DNA of 64,000 bases from Dolomedes plantarius. Taxonomy: Eukaryota; Arthropoda; Arachnida; Araneae; Dolomedidae. The notes under the pieces are model-generated. The model ran no database searches and had not been told where the DNA came from. It saw only the letters and a list, made by a program, of their open reading frames with translations. Positions within the stretch are counted from its first letter, which is position 1. Each line of letters opens with the position of its first letter. A program made the position numbers and the translations under genes. The stretch lies in assembly GCA_907164885.2 (NCBI GenBank), contig OU015490.1, positions 231,802,741-231,866,740 on the forward strand. Reading direction: 5' to 3'. Positions 1 to 10,292 of the stretch are shown here, piece after piece.

Positions 1-819
1 AAACCTTTAGTTTTCAATTTAAACTTCTGATAATATCGAAGATAATCTATATAAATAGGTAAACTTTTAGATTTAAAATACAAACACATTTAAAATCTCT
101 AAGGCTAGTACATTCTTTTGGGGATAGCAATTGCAATCATTATCTTAATGATGTATGGACACATTTCGGAATTATCTGTGACAAACTTGACTAATTACAT
201 ATAGTTAAAATTTTATGTAAGGATTATTTTTCAGTCCAAAAACAATATAAATAGGTCCCTTATTTATAAATATTTTAATCATGCTATATTTATGCGATGT
301 TAAAAATTATGTATTTTAAGATTAAACAAAAATTTCTAATTAAACGCTTTAAATTTTCTAAAAGTAGAAAAATATTACTAATTATTTTCTAATTCCGTTT
401 TTTTTTCCTGTTTAATACCATTTTACTTATAAGAGTAAAATAAGTAACTAAATCTATAGTTATTACCTGTAACTAATTTGACTGTGAAAGGCACATATCT
501 TAAAGTTACATAGAAAATGAGGATGTGAAATACATTAAGAATTACTGAAATTTTATTAAATAATTTATCGATATTTTTCATTTTATTATAATTTAATTAA
601 TCTGGAAACAGGCGGGTAATATTAATTTAGATATTAATTTCAATATTAGTTGTAGATACGTGAATATAATATCCTTTAATTAGATTTTAATTCCTGTGTC
701 TGTAAACCTTAATAAAATTCAATTGTCTGGATAAATTTATAACGTTAGCCCATCCGTATCTAAACAGTGTTAAGATGTGCGCAGTCAACTTTTTTTTCAG
801 CAAGTGAAAATATTTGTTA
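1..819. other. AT-rich non-coding stretch upstream of gene 1
   Basis: No coding frame, RNA gene or repeat with clear ends is visible. If gene 1 has a non-coding first exon like that proposed for its paralogue, this stretch would lie in its first intron, with the promoter outside the window. That placement is inference. Confidence 0.4.
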
Positions 820-823
820 TTAA

Positions 824-1541
824 GGGGATAGTGGACTTTCAAATTACAAAAAATCGAGCAAAAATTGGAATTTTTTTTGGGGGTGTATTAATATTTTAAA
901 AACATGTAAATATTGGAATGAAATGCATTTAAAATGTGTAGTGCAAAGAAAAATGAAAAATTGGTGGCTTTAGAGTAGTAAGTATTGAAGGTAGATAAAA
1001 AATTATCTTTTAAATGACTTTTTCTCAAAATGAGAAATTTCCAGATTTGCAAGTCTTTAAAATGCTCCTCGCGTCATAATTTTTGACGAAATTTTATGAA
1101 ATTTATAATAAAGATTCCTGTAATTCGTTAAAATGAAGTTATGTATCCATTTTAGGATTCGAGGTCATTTAGGTTATAAAAGTTTAACTTTAGTGTAGAA
1201 AAGTAAAAAAATTTCGCGAAAATTCAGAGTACAAGCATAAAAATATTTTCTAAAAATTAACTATTCAACGAAAGTACAAAAAAATACATAACTTTGTTCA
1301 GAAAGTATTTATAAGCAATATAAATGCAAAATTAAGGGGAAAAGTTTAAAATTGAGTCGCCAAGAGCATTTTAAAGAAGGGTAATTTAATTTAAATTTTT
1401 TAATTATAAAATATTTTTTTTAAATATTTATAAAATTTTATAAGGTGTTTAATATTTTTATACCTTAATGAATATATATGCAAAATTTCATATCTCTGTG
1501 GTAAAAATTTCAAAAATCATTTTGAAAGGTCCACCATCCCC
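824..1541. mobile_element. Non-autonomous piggyBac-like MITE (TTAA target)
   Basis: A 718-bp AT-rich element is bounded by inverted repeats beginning GGGGATAGTGGACTTTC on the left and, read on the minus strand, GGGGATGGTGGACCTTTC on the right. Both ends abut TTAA (820-823 and 1542-1545), the target-site signature of piggyBac-superfamily transposons. There is no transposase frame, so any movement needed a transposase from elsewhere. It lies just upstream of the splice acceptor of gene 1, so probably within an intron. Confidence 0.72.
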
Positions 1542-1566
1542 TTAAAAATGAAAAACGCATTAGCGA

Positions 1567-1593
1567 TACTAACATAATTTTTCTTTCTAACAG
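1567..1593 (+). promoter_or_regulatory. Branch point and 3' splice site before gene 1 coding exon
   Basis: TACTAAC, a perfect branch-point consensus, lies at 1567-1573. A pyrimidine-rich stretch ending in AG at 1592-1593 follows. The exon would start at 1594, five bases before the ATG at 1599. This implies a 5' untranslated exon further upstream, possibly outside the window. The paralogue at 36941 has an acceptor in the same place, which supports a conserved 5'-UTR intron. Confidence 0.7.
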
Positions 1594-1598
1594 CTGTC

Positions 1599-2426
1599 AT
1601 GGCTTCAACACGCAAAACCCTCACTGTTATTTTTGCATCGCTCCTGGTGTTATCCGGAAATCATGTCGATGCCGGCATGCACAGACGAGGTGGAGGACTA
1701 GCAGATCTCTTCGCAGGAGGACTGCTTACCTTACTGTTCACAGAAGTAGCTGGAGGAGGAGGAGGAGGCAATCTCCTTAGTCTTGGAAGTGGTAGAAGCG
1801 CTGGAGGACACGGACAAGGTATTGGTAGTCTTCTTGGTCTTGGAAGTAGTAGAAGTGCAGGAGGACATGGACAAGGTCTCGGCGGGTTGGGAAGTCTTCT
1901 TGGTCTTGGAATAAGTGGAAACGCCGAGGGACGGGCGGATCACGGTGCTCCCGCTGCCCCGGCTGTTCCTCCTTTCATGCCTAACTTTGCATTAGGAGGA
2001 ATGGGCCCTGTGCCACCTATGCTAGGTTTCGGCCATGATCTCAGCATGTTAGGTTATGGTATTTCTCCCCATATGTTACCTCTCGCGTACCACTTGGGAA
2101 TGCTTGGACAAGGTCGTAATTTTGGAAATTTTGGACCAGCTATGGATGGCCTCGGACAAGGTTTCAATTTCGGACCTATGTTCGGTTTAAATGGCCTCAT
2201 GAGCGGTTTAGGAGGTTATGGTCCTCTCAACATGATGCATGCTAATGCTCTTGGTCCAATGTTTAAAGGGCTTCCTGATGCTCAAATTCCTGGACATCCC
2301 GTACAAGAAAGGACCCCAATGCCTGAAATCCCAAATATGAACTTTGCTATGCCCAACGTGCCATCAATTGAAAACTCACAAGGGCCTGAAAATGATAGAA
2401 GATCTGGCGCTTCTTTCACGGATTAA
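1599..2426 (+). CDS. Secreted glycine-rich protein, paralogue 1
   Basis: The 275-residue product begins with a signal peptide: basic residues R5-K6, a hydrophobic core around residues 8-18, and likely cleavage after the V-D-A at 23-25. Mature residues 31-47 hold G-G-G-L-A-D-L-F-A-G-G-L-L-T-L-L-F, which matches the same position in the paralogue at 36941-37708. Residues about 50-110 repeat a Gly/Ser/Leu unit (S-L-L-G-L-G with G-G-H-G-Q-G). Residues about 125-230 are rich in Gly, Met, Pro, Phe and Leu. The last 40 residues are more acidic and polar. No cysteine is visible in the mature part. The whole coding sequence is one exon entered by an acceptor at 1593. Function is not recognised; composition fits a structural secreted protein such as a silk-gland, glue or cuticle component. 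A glycine-rich antimicrobial peptide precursor is less likely at this length. Confidence 0.85.
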   Translation: MASTRKTLTVIFASLLVLSGNHVDAGMHRRGGGLADLFAGGLLTLLFTEVAGGGGGGNLLSLGSGRSAGGHGQGIGSLLGLGSSRSAGGHGQGLGGLGSLLGLGISGNAEGRADHGAPAAPAVPPFMPNFALGGMGPVPPMLGFGHDLSMLGYGISPHMLPLAYHLGMLGQGRNFGNFGPAMDGLGQGFNFGPMFGLNGLMSGLGGYGPLNMMHANALGPMFKGLPDAQIPGHPVQERTPMPEIPNMNFAMPNVPSIENSQGPENDRRSGASFTD

Positions 2427-2640
2427 ATATTCATTATAAATATGTAAATATAATACCATTACCTGTATGAATCATTATTTTGTATTATAGCTTCATTTAT
2501 TTCGAATATTCATGATTTACTGTGAATAATGCAATATTCATTATAAATGTGTAGATCTAATACCAGTACCTGTATAAATCATTATTTTGTATTATAGTTT
2601 CATTAATTTTCAATATGCGCGATTGTGAATAATGTAAATA
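2427..2640 (+). repeat. Tandem duplication in the 3' UTR of gene 1
   Basis: Two copies of a 107-bp unit lie head to tail (2427-2533 and 2534-2640), starting just after the stop codon. Both carry ATATTCATTATAAAT at the start and ATCATTATTTTGTATTATAG in the middle. Divergence is moderate. A usable AATAAA is seen only at the end of the second copy. Confidence 0.8.
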
Positions 2641-2642
2641 AA
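2637..2642 (+). terminator. Polyadenylation signal of gene 1
   Basis: AATAAA lies 211 bases after the stop codon and is followed within about 30 bases by T- and GT-rich sequence (GAAGTTTGTGAC). This is the expected arrangement for cleavage and polyadenylation. Confidence 0.7.
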
Positions 2643-4619
2643 ATTCTTGTTAACCAACATTGAAGTTTGTGACATTTTATACATACAGATCCTTAGAATC
2701 GTATAGCAGTTTAATTTTTTATGCTCAAAATAAAACCTTAGTGTTTTAGTATAGGGAATGTTATTATACACTATAAAAATATATAAATAAATGGTAAAAA
2801 TCTATTAGAATTCAATAAAAATATACAGGTGCCTCATTAGGATTCACCCCAATGTGTTTCACCCGAATTCCGCAATTTTGTGTTTACTTTATTCTACGTT
2901 CTTCCGAATAAAAAAAAAATGAGTCATGTAAAAATTTCATTGGAATTTATATCAGGGGTCGCACGTAGTTCAAGTACAACAGAACACTGCAAATGTTATC
3001 AAATTTACTTGTTTGTAACCACAAATACCTAATTTTCCTTAACATAATAAAGTTTCTAAAAAGATATTTAACATTTCATTGGAACGATATTCTTTACATG
3101 CTTTAACCAATAAAATGAAACTGTTAATAACGGAAGTAATGATATCTCACACTAAGAAATATTTATATGACTTGTTTTCTAAGGATCATTATCGTATGAC
3201 TTAAAACATCATTTTAAGATGGTCCAAGACATATTTTATTTTTTTTTTTTTATTTATTGAGTTAAAATCAGAAATTTTTGTTGTGATGGTTAACCATATA
3301 ATTTGCAAACAAAATCACATGGTAAAACTTCTCATAACGTTTTTAAAAAATCTTAAAATTTAATTTTTTGTAAAGTGGGGTAAATTAAAACCGTTATAAA
3401 TCAAAATATTATTTGTCGAATTTCAATTTTTTTTTTCATTTAAGCAAACAGAAATATATAAGCTTTAAATTTGATTTAGCCCTGTTTAAAATATTAATTA
3501 AAAAAATTTAAATATTTAGAGTAAAAAATAAAATAAAAATAATAAAAAGATGTAACTTATTTTTAAAAAATCATATTTTTAAAAGCAAATATTTTTTTCA
3601 AATTTACTGACACAAAATTAAAGAAAAATAATTGAAAAAGACATGTTCCAAGTTTGAACTATTTATCTTTAACGGTTCTTGACTTATATCAATTTAAAGA
3701 CGAGAAATGGTGAAAAAACAATCATGCAGAAAAACGAATTTAAAGTTTTCAACAAAGATTGGATGCTATTATAATGTTGCAAAAAGAATAATATCTCCTA
3801 TTTTAATTAAGATAGAAACATGATTTAAACGTCATTTTAAGCCGAAAACACATAAAAAAATTTAATGCAATAAAGTGTTTTTCGAAAATTTGACGAATTT
3901 TGCTTCCTGGACTCCCTTAAATAAGTGACAAATACCATATGATACAACAACATGCAAAATAAATATAACTCTCTCTAGCGTAAGAATTTATCCCTTTTGG
4001 TGTAACGATTCATAAAAATATTGAAGATAAATTTTATCAAACTGAAATTTCACGTGTGCATTATACTACCAACTCTCGATATTCAATCTACCCTGTGAAA
4101 TTATATCTTCTCCGAAATATCTACAACCTAAACATAAAAAATTCACAAATAATCACTGAAAAACCATAAAGATACGGTTTACATGGTGATGCACACCATA
4201 AAACTTACCCTAATGTATAAATATTTAAGAGATATTATAAAATAAGTTCTTTTGGATTTCTAATGTATCAAATATTTTCTTTCCAAGTGTGTGCATGTAA
4301 CAGATAGTCGTAAAAATACCGTTAAATTGCATAGAGTGAGCACGTAAAAGGTTTTACGATTGAGTGTCATTATTGCATCACTGGCATATTCAATTCTAAA
4401 TCACCAGGTATAATATAAACAGCACACTACAATAAAGCATTTTGAAAGCATTTCATGAATGATGAAGAGAATATTCCGAGATTCCGAGAATATATTTTCG
4501 GAACTTAGAGATACCACATTATATAAATCTCTGTTTTTTCAGGTTTTGCATTTTTAATTATCTTGGCTTTGTCTTGATGTGAACTTGAATTTTTATAATT
4601 ATAAACAAACATATAAATC
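2643..4619. other. AT-rich intergenic stretch, nothing recognised
   Basis: No frame of useful length, no tRNA-like structure and no bounded transposon is visible. Poly-A and poly-T runs are frequent, for example near 3238-3250. Confidence 0.4.
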
Positions 4620-4975
4620 TTTATTTTCTGAAGGCAATGAACTATTATTTTAAAAATTACTCAAATTTACTTTATATTTTGTTGAAAATAATAAGTTAAT
4701 TTATATTTTATTAAAAATAATTTCTTTCTCATAGACATGTAAAGAACATCCAAAAAATTTCAATAGGAATTTATTTATAGGGTAAAAAATAACTTATATG
4801 TAATGATAAAGGTTATGAAATATTACTTTAACAATTACTGAAATTTATTTTCTATTTTATTGAAAATAATAATTTAATTTATATTTTATTAAAAATAATG
4901 TCTTCCTCACAAACATTTAAAGAACATCCAGAGAATGTTAATATGAATTTATAGGGAAAAATAACTTTAAAGAAT
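4620..4975 (+). repeat. Two-copy tandem repeat, about 178-bp period
   Basis: AAAGAACATCC recurs at 4741 and 4919, each time after a T-rich block with TTATATTTTATTAAAAATAAT and before AGGAATTTAT or ATGAATTTAT. The copies are diverged, with small indels. No coding potential. Confidence 0.6.
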
Positions 4976-5431
4976 TTTTTGAAAGGTTTTGATAGCCAAA
5001 ATATATTTATCTCAGTGATATAATTTTAATACTATCTCAATAAAGAAAAATGAAAACTAATGTGTTAAAATTAAATATTTAGTCGTGTAGTTAGATGCTT
5101 AATACATGTTAGATATATGGTCAGAATATTTATCAATTTTTTTCAAATTTTATTTTTATTAAAACATTATAGAAAAAAAAATGCTCTAAAATATTACCTT
5201 TCGTTCCGTAAATTTTACAATAAAGCTACATATTCATTATAGTATCTCTTTTGTTAATATAAAGTAATAATAGACATTTCCAAGAACGATAAGCTATTCA
5301 TATAATAAAGAAAAATAATTTTGCCATTTAAAATTTTTAAGATATATATGATTTTAGTTACGTTTCACCTGGAAATGAAACCCTCTTGAAAATGCAAGAA
5401 TGCTCGATAATGCTCCTGTAATTTCCCCAAA
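4976..5431. other. AT-rich stretch, nothing recognised
   Basis: No gene or bounded repeat is seen between the 178-bp tandem repeat and the 272-bp array. Confidence 0.4.
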
Positions 5432-6230
5432 AGTGGTTTAGTTCTTCATTCGTGTGCTTTGCAATTGTTTCTAAACATGTATCACTAATTCCCTATAACA
5501 GTGGTGCGAAAACTGTAGATTGTGACCCACAAAGGAGTCGCGATATGAATCGGAGGGGTCGCGGCGAATAGTCAGTTTATGTCACGTTGAATTATTTAAT
5601 AAAATATTTTTAAATTTTTTATAATTACATATTTTTAATTACTTTTATGTGTTAAAAAATATATGATAATACTGTTAAATAAGATTTCTGTAGTATCCCA
5701 GAAAGTGGTTTAGTTCTTCATTCGAGTGCTTTGCAATTGTTTCTAAAGGTGTATCACTAATTCCCTAGAGCAATGGTGCGCAAACTGTAGATCGTGACCC
5801 ACAGAGGAGTCGAGATATGAATCGGAGGTGTCGCGGCGAATAGTCAGTTTATGTCACGTTGAATTATTTAATAAAACATTTTTAAATTTTTTATAATTAC
5901 ATATTTTTAATTAGTTTTATGTGTTAAAAAATATATGATAATACTGTTAAATAAGATGTCTGTAGTATCCCAGAAAGTGGTTTAGTTCTTCATTCGTGTG
6001 GTTTGCAATTGTTTCTAAAGGTGTATCACTAATTCCCTAGAGCAGTGGTGCGCAAACTGTAGATCGCGACCCTCAACGGAGTCGCGAAATGAATCGGAGG
6101 GGTTGCGGCGAATGGCCAGTTTATGTCACATTGAATTATTTAATGAAACATTTTTAAATTTTTTATAATTACAAATTTTTGATTATTTTTATGTATTAAA
6201 AATATATGATATAATACTGTAAATTAAATG
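5432..6230 (+). repeat. 272-bp tandem repeat, about three copies, containing a hAT end
   Basis: AGTGGTTTAGTTCTTCATTCG starts at 5432, 5704 and 5976, an exact 272-bp spacing twice. Each unit contains a hAT-like left end (CAGTGGTGCGCAAACTGTAG or close variants near 5502, 5772 and 6043) with its upstream flank. The third unit runs directly into the hAT element whose right end is at 7467. Copies one and two hold only the left end, so flank plus left terminus was multiplied as a block. Confidence 0.75.
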
Positions 6231-7467
6231 TCGAACAGTCTTACAATCAAAACTCCATCATCAAAACAATATTTCCTGTTTTTGGACTAGAGCAAAAAGG
6301 GTTTCGGTTAGATTTTCTTCTAAATGTATAACTCTTTCAGACCCAATAATTCAATCCGAAACTTAACTTCAAGAAACATTTATTTACAGAAGCAAAGTAT
6401 TTACTTTTTATTTATATCAATGAATTTTATAATCCCACTGTTTTAATACAAAGCTATTTTGAAATCATGTTTATTTTATAATTTTTCATAATCTATATGT
6501 ATAAAACAGTTCCGTAACTGACTGACTGACTGACGGATAACGCACAGAGCAAACCGCTGGACCTAAAGGGTAGAAATTTTGCATGGCGATTCTTCTTATA
6601 ATGTAGGGTATTTACTTCTTATAATGTAGGGTATCTTCTTATAATGTAGGGTAGAAAGATTTTTGAAAAATTCATTTTAGATTTTTTTAATTAAATTTTT
6701 AAGCTGTTTTTGTAACATTCGTTTAAGTTTGCATTTAAAATAATAATTTGAGGGTTATATCTTTTATATGATAAGAAAGCTCTTAAAAATTCCTTTAAAA
6801 TGAAATTTTTTCGAATCTTTACCTCCATTTTCTGATTTTGGGTGAATTTTTAAACATAGATTCTTAGAATATAATTTATTAAATGCTGATCATGTGGTTT
6901 CTTTTATTTTGTGATAATTTAAAATAATTTTGTGTCACGTGCATAACAACGAAATAAATTGAGAAAAATATATATATTTTTTCTTTCGAATATGGCAGAT
7001 GATGTGACTTTATCCACAAAAATATTAAAATAGAGTAAAAGAATTTTTTTTTTGGCATTAATTGGATCCATTGACCTTTGTATTTAATTTGAATGTACTC
7101 CGTAGCGAAGTAGGGGTATTCAGGTAGTTTTAAATAAAAGAAATACAGATACATATTAATATTTAAAAATGATTTTTTAGTCATCTGAGATTCACCAAAA
7201 ACATGTGCAAAAGGTAAGCAACACATTTTTTTTATTATTATACAAAGTTAATATAAACCGGCAGTCTACAGATAATTGATTTAAATTTTTTTTCAATTCG
7301 TAAAATTTTTCTATTCATTAATTTTTTTTTCTATTAAGTTTTTTCTATTCTTTTTAATATTTTTCTGCATAAAAAAAGATTGCTACTACCAAAGATTTTT
7401 AAAAGGGGTCGAGGGATTTTTTATTGAAAGAAAGTGGGTCCCGTTCGAAAATATTTGAGCATCACTG
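6043..7467 (+). mobile_element. Non-autonomous hAT-like element with nested Helitron
   Basis: The left end CAGTGGTGCGCAAACTGTAG and the right end, minus strand CAGTGATGCTCAAATATTTT, are imperfect inverted repeats of hAT type. The flanking 8-mers CCCTAGAG (6035-6042) and CCCTGGAG (7468-7475) match at 7 of 8 positions, as expected for an old hAT target-site duplication. No transposase frame is present. A Helitron at 6492-7127 accounts for almost half the length. The right third is homologous to 33530-33803, which identifies a second, older copy. Confidence 0.75.
6492..7127 (+). mobile_element. Non-autonomous Helitron, family A
   Basis: The element begins TCTATATGTATAAAACAG after an A and ends CCGTAGCGAAGTAGGGG...CAGGTAG before a T. 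Helitrons start with TC, end with CTRR after a short hairpin, and insert between A and T. Here the 3' end reads GTAG rather than CTAG, a point change from the copies at 20603 and 24897. The head carries GACT repeats and CGCACAG..CAAACCGCTGGACC, shared by all copies. It has no Rep/helicase frame. Confidence 0.78.
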
Positions 7468-7475
7468 CCCTGGAG

Positions 7476-8112
7476 TTAGTCTCATGTCAGGCACTATATC
7501 CTCATGAAACACTATTAGTTCAGTTGTGTGATTGGTAATTAAAATAATTACAAGGTAAAAAAACTTTTTATATACCATGTTTTTAAATTTTCTGTTGAAT
7601 CATATAAACTGCACAATTCTATGTATTAATAAATACTTAAAAAAAATTTTTCTTGATGATTTATCCTATCAACACGAAAGAAACTGAAATTATTTGGAAG
7701 TTAACTTGTGTTTAACTTTTAGTTCCCGTCATGGTCGATAGATGGCTGCACCAGTCTACAAAACAAATGATTATACTGAAAATAATTTCAATACTGCTTA
7801 AAGATAGCTAAAAGTATTAAAATAATGCATTGTCATCGTATTCTGAGCTATTATAAAAGTTTCAAATGTGTACCTAGTCGGGAATTTAATTAAAAATCGA
7901 TTGCAAGATTTGTACTGGACAAACACACACACAACCAAGAAATCGAGTTAATAAAAACATGGTAACAACAGCTGACTAGTAGGACAGAAGGATAATTTAT
8001 TTATCAGGGCATCTTGGAGCAAACACTTAAAAAACGAATTATCACATATTTTCACTCAGGTTAATATTGCCACATTCCAAAAGTAACTGCAATTAGCTTT
8101 ATTATTATTTTT
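7476..8112. other. Intergenic stretch, nothing recognised
   Basis: AT-rich sequence between the hAT element and a minus-strand SINE. No supported gene or bounded repeat. Confidence 0.35.
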
Positions 8113-8290
8113 TTTTTGTTTGGACGGCTACGGTCAACTTTTGCTACTCGAGGGCTAATTATACTGGGACCTACTGCTTAAAGCCCATTCCGAACGGTTA
8201 CAAACGACCATGCCAAGAGCAGAATTCGAACCCACAGACTCCGGTACTGAATGCCAGTGCCCTAGCCATTCGGCCATCGTCCGGCCCTGC
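8113..8290 (-). mobile_element. tRNA-derived SINE
   Basis: On the minus strand from 8290 the sequence reads as a tRNA-like head: GATGGCCGAATGGCTAGGGC fits an internal RNA polymerase III A box and GGGTTCGAATTCTGC fits a B box, at roughly tRNA spacing. The body continues with CTTGGCATGGTCG and ends near poly-T (plus strand) at about 8105-8118, which would be the A-rich tail on the minus strand. A tRNA pseudogene is less likely because the conserved part runs well past a tRNA length. Confidence 0.7.
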
Positions 8291-8605
8291 AAGTAGCAGT
8301 ACGGATAAATGGTTTAAAGCAACGGACTGCTTGCGTCGGTTCCAATCCAGTCAGTAACTTCTAGTCTTACTTTCAATCTAATTTATGTTACCTTTCTCAA
8401 ATTTCGAGAACGTTCCTGTTAATTTACCTTATGTTAATTTGCTATGCTAATTTATCTTATTTCTAGAAAGTTCTTAAGTTATATGTAAGATACATCCCTC
8501 AGGCTAAGGGCAGGTAATTAGTGTGATTGCATCCTGCTAATAAACTTCTTTGACCGTAATAGCGTGTTGGTTTATTCGGTATATCTCACACATTTACGTG
8601 ACAAT
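8291..8605 (+). other. LTR-like fragment, uncertain
   Basis: The stretch has AATAAA near 8540 followed by TTGGTTTATTCGG and ends ACATTTACGTGACA. That polyadenylation-plus-ACA arrangement is common at LTR 3' ends. No matching partner LTR, clear TG start or target-site duplication could be found, so the assignment stays weak. Confidence 0.25.
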
Positions 8606-8607
8606 AT

Positions 8608-8970
8608 ACAGGGTGATTCAAAACGAATATAGCGATTACAAACGGCTATAACTGTTTAATCGAAAATAATTTATTAATAAGAATTACACACAATGTAAAA
8701 GGAAGTTCAAGATTCTGTTTACATACTTCATAAATTTTCTATGCGAATCCCCTTGGTCACACGGACAACATCAAAGCGGTAGTCCATTTCACGCCATACA
8801 TTCTGAACAATATGTAGAGTCACCAACGCAAGCGCATTAAATATGCGCATTTCGAGTTCTGGAATTGTTTTCGTCAAAGGAAGCACATACATAAAGTCCT
8901 TCAGATAACCCCATAGAAAGAAATCGCAGGGTGTCAAGTCCGGAGATCTAGGTGGCCAAGAGCAGACCAC
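8608..8970 (-). pseudogene. C-terminal fragment of a DDE transposase (mariner-like)
   Basis: The minus-strand frame 8970-8728 encodes W-P-P-R-S-P-D-L-T-P-C-D-F-F-L-W-G, the signature around the third catalytic acid of DDE transposases in the IS630/mariner group, here S-P-D-L-T-P-x-D. It ends V-T-K-G-I-R-I-E-N-L, typical of the C terminus of a family that is very common in arthropod genomes and is often annotated with DUF4817. The N-terminal two thirds is absent. The putative transposon end is ACAGGGTGATTC at 8608. A second fragment of the same family lies at 31716-31907. It is one arm of the inverted repeat at 8928-9270. Confidence 0.72.
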
Positions 8971-9270
8971 GTCATCGGCATCTCCAGTTCAACCTAGCCA
9001 ATGCTTTGGAAGATTTTTGTTTAAAAATGTACGAATCTCCATACCCCAATGTGGAGGGTATTCAATCTTGCTGAAAGATGTAATCCGTATGCCACAGCTA
9101 GATGCGGATTGCACGGATTACATCTTTCAGCAATCTGGAATACCCCCACATCGGGGTATGGAGGTTCGCACATTTTGAAACCAACATCTTCCAAAGCGTT
9201 GGCTCAGTCGAACTGGAGATGCCGACGATGTGGTATGCTCTTGGCCACCTAGATCTCCGGACTTGACATC
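8928..9270. repeat. Long imperfect inverted repeat of transposase sequence
   Basis: Left arm about 8928-9103 and right arm about 9108-9270 are reverse complements with scattered mismatches. Landmarks are CCGGAGATCTAGGTGGCCAA on the left against TTGGCCACCTAGATCTCCGG on the right, and GCTGAAAGATGTAATCCG against CGGATTACATCTTTCAGC at the centre. The loop is only a few bases. The duplicated piece encodes the segment just before and through W-P-P-R-S-P-D. A transcript crossing it would fold into a hairpin of roughly 170 bp. Confidence 0.85.
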
Positions 9271-9317
9271 CCCTACTTTAATGACAATAGGAGAAATGTT
9301 ATATATATATATATATA

Positions 9318-10260
9318 TCTTTATATATAAAAGGCAAAGTCTGTGTGTGTGTGACCGAGTTTTTGTCTGCTCGCGGCGCAGCGCAAAGACGGTAGGTCGG
9401 ACAGTCTTGAGATTCGACACGAAGATGCCTCCCGAGGTCTCATTATGCACCTCGAAGCCCTTTTTTCGATTTTTTAATTAGATTTTCCGTAATTAAATAT
9501 TTAGTCGTGATTTGGAGCTCCCGGGCGAGTAAAAGTTCCGTAAATCCTAACGTATCCGTCCAAGAATTTTTTTTTTCGGACGAGCCTATACGGGAAAGAT
9601 GACACTATACGGAAATCACAATTAAAATTGTCTGTCTTAATTTATCGATTAATTGTGATTTTTTTTCGATCGCCTGTACGCACCCGTTTTTCGGAAAAAA
9701 ACGCGATTTTGTCCGTGACAATTTTTTCCAAATTGTCGAATCGATACGTAAATATCGTTACCTTTTTACGAAATTTTTATCTCAGAGACCCTAGACATCA
9801 CAGTTTCGAAAGCCAGAACCAAAATTAATTTACAAATTGTAGTTATTTTTTAATAATTTATTTTATGATTCGGAAACTCTTGCGAGAAATCTCATTTTGG
9901 AGATTTCGTTCATTTCCGGACGAAGGTACAGCGGGTGAAAAATAGGAGAAAAACCAGTTTTTCGACGTACACGAATGCACGTGAATGCACGTGACGAATG
10001 CACGTGATGTGTTGGGGCGTTTGTTTTCTATGAGGGATTGAGTGGTTAAAGGAAATCGATTACTATTGCAGTGATATTCGATTAGTAATCCTATGTCAAA
10101 AATTTTGCCAAAATGTGCCAGAAAGGATTAAATTTATATGGGTAAAATAATGTATCGTGGTGAGGAAAAGGATGACAGCGACGCCCATTAACAAAGGGTT
10201 AAGGCTACTAAAAAATTGGTAATTACATTACCCGAGCAACGCCGGGACGGGTACAGCTAG
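9318..10260 (+). mobile_element. Non-autonomous Helitron, family B
   Basis: It starts TCTTTATATATAAAAGGC and ends CCCGAGCAACGCCGGG (a hairpin of CCCG/CGGG) then ACGGGTACAGCTAG, flanked by T on both sides at the left microsatellite and by T on the right. The TC start, 3' hairpin and CTAG end fit a Helitron. A longer relative, 1259 bp, lies inverted at 50965-52223 and shares both ends and most of the interior. The short frames inside (for example 9628-9828) also occur in the other copy but contain no recognisable domain. Confidence 0.8.

Positions 10261-10289
<29 letters not shown>
10261..10289. repeat. (TA)n microsatellite
   Basis: A pure TA run directly abuts the CTAG end of the Helitron, so the element inserted into or seeded a TA repeat. 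Confidence 0.9.

Positions 10290-10290
<1 letters not shown>

Positions 10291-10292
<2 letters not shown>

Noticed and set aside
1731..1943. Minus-strand frame over gene 1 (Ser/Thr-rich)
   Set aside because: It is the shadow of the glycine-rich repeats read backwards; no start, signal or polyadenylation of its own.
6879..7226. 115-codon minus-strand frame
   Set aside because: Lies mostly within a non-coding Helitron and the hAT end; similar frames are not kept in the other Helitron copies.
9628..9828. 66-codon frame also found at 51715-51915
   Set aside because: Conserved only because both lie in copies of the same non-autonomous Helitron; no domain visible.
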